NCBI GenBank assembly: GCA_013336035.1
Contig: JAAXUL010000387.1
Location: 1-7,379, forward strand
DNA length: 7,379 nucleotides
Direction of reading: 5' to 3'
Source: Chloroflexales bacterium
GTDB lineage: Bacteria > Chloroflexota > Chloroflexia > Chloroflexales > Chloroflexaceae
Shown: positions 1 to 5,343 of the stretch, piece after piece
Layout of the letters: every line of letters starts with the position of its first letter
Position numbering within the stretch: position 1 is the stretch's first letter
The notes under the pieces: generated by a model
What the model saw: only the letters and a program-made list of their open reading frames with translations
What the model was told of the DNA's origin: nothing
Databases searched by the model: none
Position numbers and translations under genes: made by a program

Positions 1-172
1 GCTCGACCTGAGGATTGCCGCTCTGGGCGATGATCGCCGAGCGGGCGACCTCGGCCCGCTCGCGGCTGCGGGCCATCAAGACGACCGTCGCGCCCTGGCG
101 CGCCAGATCGAGGGCGGTCACCCGCCCGATTCCCGAGCTGGCGCCCGTCACCACACAGATCTTCCCTATCAC
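1..172 (-). CDS. Short-chain dehydrogenase/reductase (SDR), N-terminal part, cut by window edge
   Basis: Only the first ~57 residues are present; the rest lies to the left of the window. Reading the minus strand from the GTG at 172-170 gives an N-terminus with VVTGASSGIGR at about residues 7-17. This is the TGxxxGxG dinucleotide-binding motif of classical SDRs. A second beta strand follows, VVLMARSRERAE, and the basic residues after it suggest NADP(H) preference. The pattern resembles retinol-dehydrogenase/WW-oxidoreductase-like SDRs, usually 270-300 aa, but the catalytic Ser-Tyr-Lys lies outside the window and the substrate cannot be named. Start choice: GTG at 172 puts the usual 'M-x-GK-x-x-VVTGA' opening at the terminus and has AAAGG at 188-184 about 11 nt upstream. 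An in-frame ATG at 196-194 would add eight residues but has no clear Shine-Dalgarno. It is transcribed divergently from the histidine kinase. Confidence 0.85.
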   Translation of the reverse strand, partial: MIGKICVVTGASSGIGRVTALDLARQGATVVLMARSRERAEVARSAIIAQSGNPQVE

Positions 173-249
173 AGATCTATAATCCTTTCGCGGCATATTG
201 AAGCAGACGCAGCGCTCACGGGGATCGTACCATAGTTCTTTCTGAGTAT

Positions 250-279
250 CTCGCGCGAGCAGGCGCGGCTTGTTGCGCC
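250..279. promoter_or_regulatory. Two dyad elements upstream of the kinase promoter
   Basis: CTCGCGCGAG at 250-259 is a perfect 10-bp palindrome. Just downstream, GGCGC (262-266) and GCGCC (275-279) form a 5-8-5 inverted repeat whose right arm overlaps the proposed -35 hexamer. Both lie in the divergent gap between the SDR and the kinase, so they could be operator sites for either gene. Short GC-only dyads arise easily by chance in DNA of this composition, so this is a weak call. Confidence 0.25.
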
Positions 280-302
280 CTGTGCCTATCATCTCTTATA
301 AT
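273..302 (+). promoter_or_regulatory. Candidate sigma70-type promoter for the histidine kinase
   Basis: TTGCGC (273-278) and a perfect TATAAT (297-302) are separated by 18 bp, in an AT-rich island (296-305) that stands out from the GC-rich surroundings. Transcription would start near 309, leaving a leader of only ~20-25 nt before the kinase start. The -10 is strong and the -35 matches only in its TTG. No equally good promoter was found for the divergent SDR gene. Confidence 0.5.
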
Positions 303-321
303 AATCTGGGTATCAAGCCAT

Positions 322-325
322 GAGG
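322..325 (+). promoter_or_regulatory. Shine-Dalgarno that decides the kinase start
   Basis: GAGG at 322-325 precedes three in-frame ATG codons at 328, 334 and 340, created by a repeated ATGGCA hexamer. Spacing is 2 nt to the first, 8 nt to the second and 14 nt to the third, so the second (334) is the best placed. Confidence 0.5.
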
Positions 326-333
326 TTATGGCA

Positions 334-2328
334 ATGGCAATGTACGAGGTTGTAACATCGCAGCCGCCCGATCTCGTGGCGGCCCTGCGCGAGACCTGGC
401 CCCGCATCTCCGAACTGCTCGTCGAGCTTGAGACCGAGACCATGCCCGAGGCCCGCATCAGCGGGCTGCGCCATATCGGCTCTGTGTGGTATGCCCAGGG
501 CGGCGCCGCCGAGGTCCTCACCGAACTTGGCCTAAACCTGGCCGAGCGGCTCAGGATGTCGCAGGGCGCCGTGGTCAGCGAGCTGCTGCTCGCCTATGGC
601 GCCGCCCAGGAGGAGCAGCGCACCCGCGAGTGGGAGGCCCGCCTGCTCGCCCGGGCCTCCGAGCTCGACGGCCTGCACCGCATCATCTCCGCCGCCAACT
701 CGACCCTCGACCTCGACACCTCGCTCCAGACCGTCGTCGAGACCGTCGCCCAGGTGGTCGGCGTCGAGGCCTGCTCGGTCTACCTGTACGACAAGCACCG
801 CGACGAGCTCGTGCTGCGCGCCACGCGCGGCCTCAACAAGGCCGCGATCGGCCAGGTGGTCTCGCACCTCGGCCACGGGGTCACGGGCTGGGCGGCCCAG
901 CTCGGCCACCCCGTCGCCGTGCGCGACGTCTGGCAGGAGTCGCGCTTCAACGTCGAGCCCCAGCTCGGCGAAGAGCCGTTCCGCTCGATGCTGGCCGTGC
1001 CGATCGTGCTCTTCAGCGCCGAGCGCTTCCAGTTCAGCGCCGATAAGCTCCAGGGCGTGATCACGGTGCAGACGATCGGCCCACGCGACTTCTCGCAGGA
1101 GGAGATCTCGTTCGTCGAGGTGGCCGCCGGCGAGCTGGCCTTCTTCATCGCTAACGCTCAGCTCTACCAGCAGACCGACGAGCGCCTGCACCAGAAGCTG
1201 CGCGAGCTGACCACGCTCCAGCAGGTCTCGAAGAGCATCGCCGAGCAGATCGGCCTGCGCGACGTGCTGAGCCTGATCGCCGAGAAGGCCGTCGAGCTGG
1301 CCCAGGCCGACCGGGCCGCGATCTTCCAGATGGGCGACGACGGCCACCTGGTGCTGGTGGCCAGCCACGGCGGCGAGGGCGACGGCGTGCGCAGCTTCAT
1401 TATCCAGACGGTGCGCGACAGCCGTCCCCTGGCCGTGATGAACGCCTACCAGGACGCCCGCTTCCCCGATCTGGCCGATGTCGCCTCGCGCGAGAACTTC
1501 CACTCGCTGTTCTGCATGCCCCTGCGCGCCCGCGAGCGCACGATCGGTGGGATCTGCCTCTATAAGCTCGAGCCGCACCTCTTCGACTACGAGCAGGTGC
1601 GCCTGCTGAGCACCTTCGCCGACGAGGCCGCGATCGCGATCGAGAACGCCCGCCTCTACGATGAGAGCCAGCGCGCCCTGGCGATCAAGTCGGCCCTGCT
1701 CCAAGAGATGCACCACCGCGTGCGCAACAACCTCCAGACGATCTCGGCCCTGCTGGCCATGCAGCTGCGCCGCGTCGAGCCGCTCAGCCAGGGCGCCAAG
1801 GCCCTGCGCGAGAGCGCGGCCCGCATCCAGTCGATCGCCGCCATCCACAACCTGCTCTCGCGCGAGGATGTGGGCGTGACCACGGTGAGCGCCGTGGCCC
1901 GCCAGGTAGTCGAGAGCGCCCAGGCCACCCTGGTCACCAGCGAGGCGCCCGTGCGCTTCGCGATCATGGGCGACAAGGTCAAGGTGGGCTCGCGGGACGC
2001 GACCGTCCTGGCCCTGGTGGTCAACGAGCTGGTCAGCAATGCGCTCTCGCATGGCCTGGCCGCCGAGGGTGGCAGGATGGAGGTCGACGCGACCCTCGCC
2101 AATGGCTACGTGACCGTCGAGGTGCGCGACGATGGCCCCCTGCACCCGCCGCCGCCCCGCCCCCCCCATAGCAGCGGCCTCGGCCTCCAGATCATCGAGA
2201 CCCTGGTCCACGAGGATCTCGGCGGCAGCTTCAGGCTCGTGCGCGACGACGCGGGCGGCTGGATGCGAGCCACCGTCTGCTTCCCGCAGCGCATCATCGA
2301 CAATGTGGGCGAGACTCTTGAGGTGTGA
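334..2328 (+). CDS. Cytoplasmic sensor histidine kinase, GAF-GAF-HisKA_2-HATPase_c
   Basis: A soluble two-component sensor kinase of 664 aa (666 if the ATG at 328 is used); no transmembrane segment is visible. An N-terminal helical region (about 1-125) has a 'LRETWPRISELL' stretch faintly like RsbR/RsbT-antagonist N-terminal domains, then a probable coiled coil with EEQRTREWEARLLARASEL. Two GAF domains follow (about 125-278 and 298-443), each ending in the IENARLY-type signalling helix. Neither shows an obvious bilin or haem motif, so the ligand is unknown. The phosphoacceptor region is HisKA_2 type: EMHHRVRNNLQTI with HH at 460-461, the His next to Arg aligning with the phosphorylated one. 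The ATPase has an N-box NELVSNALSHG from 564, DDG at 599-601 and GLGLQ from 615. The ATP lid between them is unusually proline-rich (PLHPPPPRPPHSS). Kinases of this class usually phosphorylate separate response regulators; none is encoded here, so the partner is elsewhere. It appears monocistronic, with its own promoter. Confidence 0.93.
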   Translation: MAMYEVVTSQPPDLVAALRETWPRISELLVELETETMPEARISGLRHIGSVWYAQGGAAEVLTELGLNLAERLRMSQGAVVSELLLAYGAAQEEQRTREWEARLLARASELDGLHRIISAANSTLDLDTSLQTVVETVAQVVGVEACSVYLYDKHRDELVLRATRGLNKAAIGQVVSHLGHGVTGWAAQLGHPVAVRDVWQESRFNVEPQLGEEPFRSMLAVPIVLFSAERFQFSADKLQGVITVQTIGPRDFSQEEISFVEVAAGELAFFIANAQLYQQTDERLHQKLRELTTLQQVSKSIAEQIGLRDVLSLIAEKAVELAQADRAAIFQMGDDGHLVLVASHGGEGDGVRSFIIQTVRDSRPLAVMNAYQDARFPDLADVASRENFHSLFCMPLRARERTIGGICLYKLEPHLFDYEQVRLLSTFADEAAIAIENARLYDESQRALAIKSALLQEMHHRVRNNLQTISALLAMQLRRVEPLSQGAKALRESAARIQSIAAIHNLLSREDVGVTTVSAVARQVVESAQATLVTSEAPVRFAIMGDKVKVGSRDATVLALVVNELVSNALSHGLAAEGGRMEVDATLANGYVTVEVRDDGPLHPPPPRPPHSSGLGLQIIETLVHEDLGGSFRLVRDDAGGWMRATVCFPQRIIDNVGETLEV

Positions 2329-2346
2329 GATGTGGTAGGCTACGAT
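2318..2346 (+). promoter_or_regulatory. Candidate promoter for the terC-amidase unit
   Basis: TTGAGG (2318-2323) and TACGAT (2341-2346) are spaced by exactly 17 bp; each matches the sigma70 consensus at four of six positions. The -35 lies inside the last codons of the kinase gene. A start near 2353 would give a leader of about 98 nt before the terC GTG. The call is moderate because both hexamers are imperfect. Confidence 0.35.
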
Positions 2347-2383
2347 GATGACGCAGCATGTGCGCCTGTCGGGGCACCGCTCG

Positions 2384-2437
2384 TAGGGGCCCTCAAGGGG
2401 CGCCCGCACGTCACAGCTTCAATCTGGTCAGCCCCTA
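2384..2437 (+). promoter_or_regulatory. Inverted repeat in the terC leader, next to its ribosome-binding site
   Basis: TAGGGGC (2384-2390) is perfectly complementary to GCCCCTA (2431-2437), with 40 nt between. The right arm ends four bases before the GGAGG of terC (2442-2446). The intervening RNA also holds GGGCGCCC (2398-2405). TGACG (2349-2353) can pair with CGTCA (2409-2413), an alternative to the first fold. Such a leader could control translation or attenuation. I did not recognise the yybP-ykoY manganese riboswitch that precedes many terC/alx genes. No U-tract follows, so this is not a clear terminator. Confidence 0.3.
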
Positions 2438-2450
2438 GTGCGGAGGTATC

Positions 2451-3443
2451 GTGGAGGTTACTATCTGGGCGTGGGTAGCTTTTCTTGCCGTCATCCTCGC
2501 GCTGCTGGCCCTCGACCTAGGAGTGTTCCACCGCAACGCCCACGCCGTGTCGGTCCGCGAGGCTGCGATCTGGACGGTGGTCTGGATTGCGCTGTCGCTG
2601 CTCTTTAACCTGAGCATCTACTACTGGGCGGGGCCGCAGCCCGCGATCGAGTTCCTCACGGGCTACCTGATCGAGTACTCGCTGAGCGTCGACAATATCT
2701 TTGTCTTTGTGCTCCTCTTCAGCTACTTCCGCGTCGCCGCAATCTATCAGCACCGTGTGCTCTTCTGGGGCATTATCGGCGCCCTGATCATGCGCGGGAG
2801 CATGATCCTGCTGGGCGCGGCCCTGCTCGAGCGCTTCGAGTGGATCATCTATATCTTCGGCGCCTTCCTGGTCTACACCGGCCTGCGCATGGCCTTCGAG
2901 AAGGAGGGGGAGGCGGAGATCCACCCCGAGGGCAATCTGCTTGTGCGCTTTGTGCGCCGCTTCCTGCCGGTGACCCGCGAGATGCACGGCGAGCGCTTCT
3001 TCGTGCGCGTCGACGGCCGCACGATGGCCACGCCCCTCTTTATCGTGCTGCTGATCGTCGAGAGCACCGACCTGATCTTCGCCGTCGACTCGATCCCGGC
3101 GATCTTCGGCATCACCCGCGACCCCTTTATCATCTTCACCTCGAACATCTGCGCCATCCTGGGCCTGCGCTCGCTCTACTTCCTGCTGGCCGGCGTGATG
3201 GACCAGTTCCACTACCTGAAGGCCGGCCTGGCGGTGATCCTGACCTTCGTCGGCTTCAAGATGCTGCTGCCGCTGCTGAGCCGTCCCTTTGTCGGCTCGC
3301 TGATCGAGCACGAGCTGCACATCCCGAACCTCGCCTCGCTGGCCTTCATCATCGCGACGCTGGCCATCGCCGTCATCGCCTCGCTCATCCGCGCCCGGCG
3401 CCTCGCGGCCGCCGAGCAGCCGGCCGAGGTGGGCAGCCGATGA
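2451..3443 (+). CDS. TerC/Alx-family integral membrane protein, probable metal-ion (Mn2+) exporter
   Basis: 330 aa, close to the length of E. coli Alx (about 320 aa). The protein is largely hydrophobic, with seven or more membrane-spanning stretches starting at residue ~5. The two hallmark acidic motifs of the TerC family are present: EYSLSVDNIFVF (E75, D81, N82) and ESTDLIFAVDSIPAIFGITRD (E204, D207, D213). They sit in membrane helices and form an internally repeated, metal-binding pair. Family members are named for tellurite resistance, but Alx and related proteins are implicated in manganese export, so a role in metal homeostasis at the cytoplasmic membrane is the best inference. A cytoplasmic loop (about 148-195) is charged and holds HPEGNLLVRFVRRFLPVT. 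The GTG start is supported by GGAGG at 2442-2446, four bases upstream; no better ATG is near. The stop overlaps the next gene's ATG (ATGA at 3440-3443), so the two are almost certainly translationally coupled. No other tellurite-resistance gene is present. Confidence 0.93.
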   Translation: MEVTIWAWVAFLAVILALLALDLGVFHRNAHAVSVREAAIWTVVWIALSLLFNLSIYYWAGPQPAIEFLTGYLIEYSLSVDNIFVFVLLFSYFRVAAIYQHRVLFWGIIGALIMRGSMILLGAALLERFEWIIYIFGAFLVYTGLRMAFEKEGEAEIHPEGNLLVRFVRRFLPVTREMHGERFFVRVDGRTMATPLFIVLLIVESTDLIFAVDSIPAIFGITRDPFIIFTSNICAILGLRSLYFLLAGVMDQFHYLKAGLAVILTFVGFKMLLPLLSRPFVGSLIEHELHIPNLASLAFIIATLAIAVIASLIRARRLAAAEQPAEVGSR

Positions 3444-4795
3444 GCGACTTCCCGACCGAGGGCACGCCCCCCTTCATCAACCGGCGGCTCTCGATCAGCG
3501 AGTGGCGCCAGTACGTCGCCGGCTACAGCTTCGGCAGCCTCGCCCCAAGCCGCCTGGTCCTGCATCACACCTGGCGCCCCACCCAGGCCCAGTGGGCCGG
3601 CCTGAGCAGCATGCGCGCCATCCAGCGCTACTACGCCGGCAAGGGCTGGACGGCCGGCCCCCATATCTTCGCGGCCCCCGATGGGATCTGGCTGGCGACG
3701 CCAATGTCAGAGGTCGGCATCCACGCCGGCCTCGGCAACGGCTCGCTGGCCCAGGGCTGGTACTCGATCGGCCTCGAGATGGTGGGCGACTTCAACCAGG
3801 CCCGCCCCCAGGGCCCGGTCTGGAGCTACGCCCTGGCCGCGATGGGCGAGCTGTCGCGCCGCCTCGCCATCGCCCCGCGCCGCCTCATCTCGCTCCACCG
3901 CGACTACACCAGCACCAAGAGCTGCCCCGGCTGGTCCGTCACCAAGGACTGGGTCTGGGCCAGCGTGGACGCCTACCTGAGCCATGTCACGCCGCCGCCC
4001 CCGCCGCCGCCCGACCCCGGCGGCATCTCGCCCCAGGACGAGGCGCTGCTCGAGCGTCTGCTCGAGGAGACCTACCGCCAGAGGGCGGGCAGCCAGGGCT
4101 ACAACCCGGCCTGGGCCTTCCACCAGTACGCCGTCGAGAACGGCCTCGGCGCGCCGATGGCGCCCAGCACGACGATCCTCGAGGGCGGGCAGCGCTACGA
4201 CTTCCAGCCCTTCGCCCGCGATACGCTCTACACCGAGGTGCCCAACTGGGGCGATGTGCGCCTGCTCTCGAAGCTGCTCGGCGGCAGCATCCCGCCCGCC
4301 GGGCTCGGCCGGCGCCTGCTCGACGAGACCTACAAGGCGGGCGGGGCGACCTTCAGGCCCGACTGGGCCTTCCATCAGTTCGCGGTGATCAACCGCCTCG
4401 GGCCGCCCGTGGGCCGCAGCGGGACGATCACGGTGGACGGGCGCCAGTACGCCTGCCAGGCCTTCGCCGCCGACACGCTCTACAACCTGGTGCCCGACTG
4501 GGGCGACGTGCGCATGCTCAGCCGGCTGGCCAACACCACGAGCCCCGCCGAGGCGCGTCTGCGCGAGGCCCTGCTGGCCGTGACCTACGGCCAGGCCGGG
4601 CAGACCTACCACCCCGACTGGGCCTTCCACCAGCTAGCCCGCGGCTACGCCATCGGCGCGCCTCTCTCGGGCTCGTACCAGATCACCCAGGACGGCACGG
4701 CCTACGCCCTGCAGGTCTACGCGCTCGACACGCTCTATAACGTCGTGCCCCGCTGGAGCGACGTGCAGCGGATGAGCTTCCTCGCGGCGCGGTAG
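3440..4795 (+). CDS. N-acetylmuramoyl-L-alanine amidase (Amidase_2/PGRP fold) with three C-terminal repeats
   Basis: 451 aa. Residues ~35-180 are an Amidase_2 (T7 lysozyme/PGRP-like) zinc amidase, which cleaves the bond between MurNAc and the peptide's L-alanine. Visible landmarks: VLHHT with probable zinc ligand H42, GPHIFAAPDG (residues 73-82), SIGLEMVGDFN with E113, and LISLHRDYTSTKSCPG with H153, K160 and C162. These match zinc ligands H17, H122, C130 and catalytic K128 of T7 lysozyme. The position of catalytic Tyr46 appears to be P74, a variation also seen in other amidase branches. A seven-proline hinge (185-191) leads to three copies of a ~72-74 aa repeat (206-279, 292-363, 377-448), which may bind wall polymer or partner proteins. 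No signal peptide or membrane anchor is seen at the N-terminus. The start ATG overlaps the terC stop; no independent promoter or strong Shine-Dalgarno is evident, so it likely depends on terC translation. Fold and zinc site are confident; substrate and location are not. Confidence 0.9.
   Translation: MSDFPTEGTPPFINRRLSISEWRQYVAGYSFGSLAPSRLVLHHTWRPTQAQWAGLSSMRAIQRYYAGKGWTAGPHIFAAPDGIWLATPMSEVGIHAGLGNGSLAQGWYSIGLEMVGDFNQARPQGPVWSYALAAMGELSRRLAIAPRRLISLHRDYTSTKSCPGWSVTKDWVWASVDAYLSHVTPPPPPPPDPGGISPQDEALLERLLEETYRQRAGSQGYNPAWAFHQYAVENGLGAPMAPSTTILEGGQRYDFQPFARDTLYTEVPNWGDVRLLSKLLGGSIPPAGLGRRLLDETYKAGGATFRPDWAFHQFAVINRLGPPVGRSGTITVDGRQYACQAFAADTLYNLVPDWGDVRMLSRLANTTSPAEARLREALLAVTYGQAGQTYHPDWAFHQLARGYAIGAPLSGSYQITQDGTAYALQVYALDTLYNVVPRWSDVQRMSFLAAR
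4055..4783 (+). repeat. Three tandem protein repeats in the amidase C-terminus
   Basis: The copies lie at 4055-4276, 4313-4528 and 4568-4783. Shared landmarks recur every 84-86 codons: TY (residues 211, 297, 382), WAFHQ (225, 309, 394), G-x-P (237-239, 321-323, 406-408), a central dG-x-x-Y, DTLY (261, 345, 430), VPxW (267, 351, 436) and DVR/DVQ (272, 356, 441). The first copy has two extra residues before WAFHQ. The 'GAP...dG..y..Q.F' layout recalls LGFP-like wall-associated repeats, but the WAFHQ and DTLYxxVPxWxDV signatures are not ones I can name. The repeat is at protein level; the DNA copies have diverged. Confidence 0.85.
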
Positions 4796-4810
4796 CGGGT
4801 CGTTTCATGT

Positions 4811-4830
4811 CAGGGCCGCCAGGCGCCCTG
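4811..4830. terminator. Weak hairpin between convergent genes
   Basis: CAGGGC (4811-4816) and GCCCTG (4825-4830) form a 6-bp GC-rich stem with an 8-nt loop in the 35-bp gap between the amidase stop and the stop of the minus-strand small gene. Its position suits a bidirectional transcription end, but neither strand has a U-tract after the stem, so it is not a standard intrinsic terminator. Confidence 0.3.
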
Positions 4831-5058
4831 TTACTCGTCGGCCCGCGCTTCTTTGCGTGAGACCATCGTGACCGCCAGCAGCGGCATGCCCAGGTCGCGC
4901 ACCTTGATCAGCACCCCGTGGAGGGCCGCCTGATCGGCGAGCGGGCCTTGCAGCACCAGCTCGCCGTTTGCCTCGTTGCGGATCGTCAGGCCGCCGAACC
5001 ATGCCGACCAGTGACTGTCGAGGTGGCCTTTCAGCCGGATCTGATATTCGGTTGGCAT
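4831..5058 (-). CDS. Small conserved protein of unknown function (75 aa)
   Basis: I do not recognise a named family. The protein opens with MPTEYQIRLKGHLDSHWSAWF and continues through GGLTI, GELVLQGPLADQAALHGVL, then KVRDLGMPLLAV. The pattern is beta strand, HLD-x-x-W-x-x-WF, beta hairpin, GPLxDQAALHGxLxKxRDLGxPLL. It looks like a compact soluble alpha/beta fold, and I recall similar short proteins in Chloroflexota and other environmental bacteria, often beside transcriptional regulators; that is memory, not a search. Start choice: ATG at 5058-5056 gives the expected compact N-terminus and has AGGAG at 5076-5072, 13 nt upstream, which is long. An in-frame ATG at 5070-5068 is only 1 nt from that AGGAG and adds MRPP. 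A longer reading from 5133 adds Arg-rich sequence unlike a natural N-terminus. It converges on the amidase and diverges from the MalT-like regulator. Confidence 0.75.
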   Translation of the reverse strand: MPTEYQIRLKGHLDSHWSAWFGGLTIRNEANGELVLQGPLADQAALHGVLIKVRDLGMPLLAVTMVSRKEARADE

Positions 5059-5071
5059 AGGTGGCCGCATT

Positions 5072-5076
5072 CTCCT
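5072..5076 (-). promoter_or_regulatory. Ribosome-binding site of the small minus-strand gene
   Basis: AGGAG on the minus strand is the only strong Shine-Dalgarno near this gene's start. It lies 13 nt from the ATG at 5058 and 1 nt from the in-frame ATG at 5070, so the exact start remains uncertain by four residues. Confidence 0.45.
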
Positions 5077-5110
5077 GGCTCCCGCGAGCTGGTGCCGACA
5101 CAGCGCCGTA

Positions 5111-5133
5111 CCCTTCGGGGATGCCTTCGGCAT
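5111..5133. other. Two tandem mini-hairpins with identical triloops
   Basis: CCC-TTC-GGG (5111-5119) and ATGCC-TTC-GGCAT (5121-5133) stand one base apart. The shared core CCTTCGG recurs with a 12-bp period (5112 and 5124). On the minus strand, the predicted leader of the small gene, both loops read C-GAA-G, a notably stable triloop context. Neither is followed by a U-tract on either strand, so they are more likely leader RNA structure or paired binding sites than terminators. Confidence 0.4.
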
Positions 5134-5184
5134 TCGTAGCCCGTGCAGTGACGGCTTCTATGTGCGACAGCTGCACGACCACCT

Positions 5185-5200
5185 CTAGGATAGCGCCTAG
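5185..5200. promoter_or_regulatory. Inverted repeat over the small gene's -10 region
   Basis: CTAGG (5185-5189) and CCTAG (5196-5200) form a 5-6-5 dyad that covers the proposed minus-strand -10 hexamer. A repressor bound here would block that promoter. CTAG is usually rare in bacterial genomes, so two copies in 16 bp are mildly notable. Confidence 0.3.
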
Positions 5201-5216
5201 GCGGGCGTCGTGTCAG
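5187..5216 (-). promoter_or_regulatory. Candidate promoter for the small minus-strand gene
   Basis: On the minus strand, CTGACA (5216-5211, five of six against TTGACA) and TATCCT (5192-5187, four of six against TATAAT) are separated by 18 bp. Transcription would begin near 5180, giving a ~120-nt leader that contains the two tandem mini-hairpins. Confidence 0.4.
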
Positions 5217-5274
5217 GAGTCGAAATGCGTAGTGGGGGTGCATTGGACGGGGCGCGGCGCGAACCGTTTCAGGA

Positions 5275-5303
5275 TTGCTGCCAGGACGACGGTGGTCTAT
5301 ACT
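5275..5303 (+). promoter_or_regulatory. Candidate promoter for the MalT-like regulator
   Basis: TTGCTG (5275-5280) and TATACT (5298-5303, five of six) are separated by exactly 17 bp. A start near 5310 leaves a leader of about 34 nt, with GGTGAG (5335-5340) as ribosome-binding site before the ATG at 5344. The -35 matches only in TTG. With the minus-strand promoter at 5187-5216 this makes a divergent control region; the rest of the 285-bp gap (5059-5343) shows no credible gene. Confidence 0.45.
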
Positions 5304-5343
5304 GACCTCGCTTTCGGCAGCGATCACCTAGACTGGTGAGCTG

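Noticed and set aside
532..2409. Very long minus-strand open frame (625 codons) opposite the kinase
   Set aside because: It mirrors the kinase gene; its product is Ala/Asp/His/Gly-rich without domains. Long antisense frames are expected in GC-rich genes with G/C third positions.
2329..2450. yybP-ykoY manganese riboswitch before terC
   Set aside because: I could not find the conserved internal-loop sequences of that riboswitch; the leader may still be structured.
2451..3443. Tellurite-resistance operon
   Set aside because: Only the TerC-family gene is present; no TerB, TerD or TerZ-like genes flank it, so the name does not imply that function here.
3707..4630. Minus-strand open frame of 307 codons opposite the amidase
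   Set aside because: It is a shadow of the amidase; the apparent repeats in it simply reflect the amidase repeat on the other strand.
4811..4830. Classical intrinsic terminator between the convergent genes
   Set aside because: The stem is only 6 bp and no U-tract follows on either strand; kept only as a weak hairpin call.
5224..5244. AATGC...GCATT inverted repeat as an operator
   Set aside because: A 5-bp arm with an 11-bp spacer is well within chance expectation and is not placed over a promoter element.
5061..5339. Plus-strand open frame of 92 codons in the divergent gap
   Set aside because: It runs across two candidate promoters and the hairpins, has no ribosome-binding site and its composition does not resemble a real protein.
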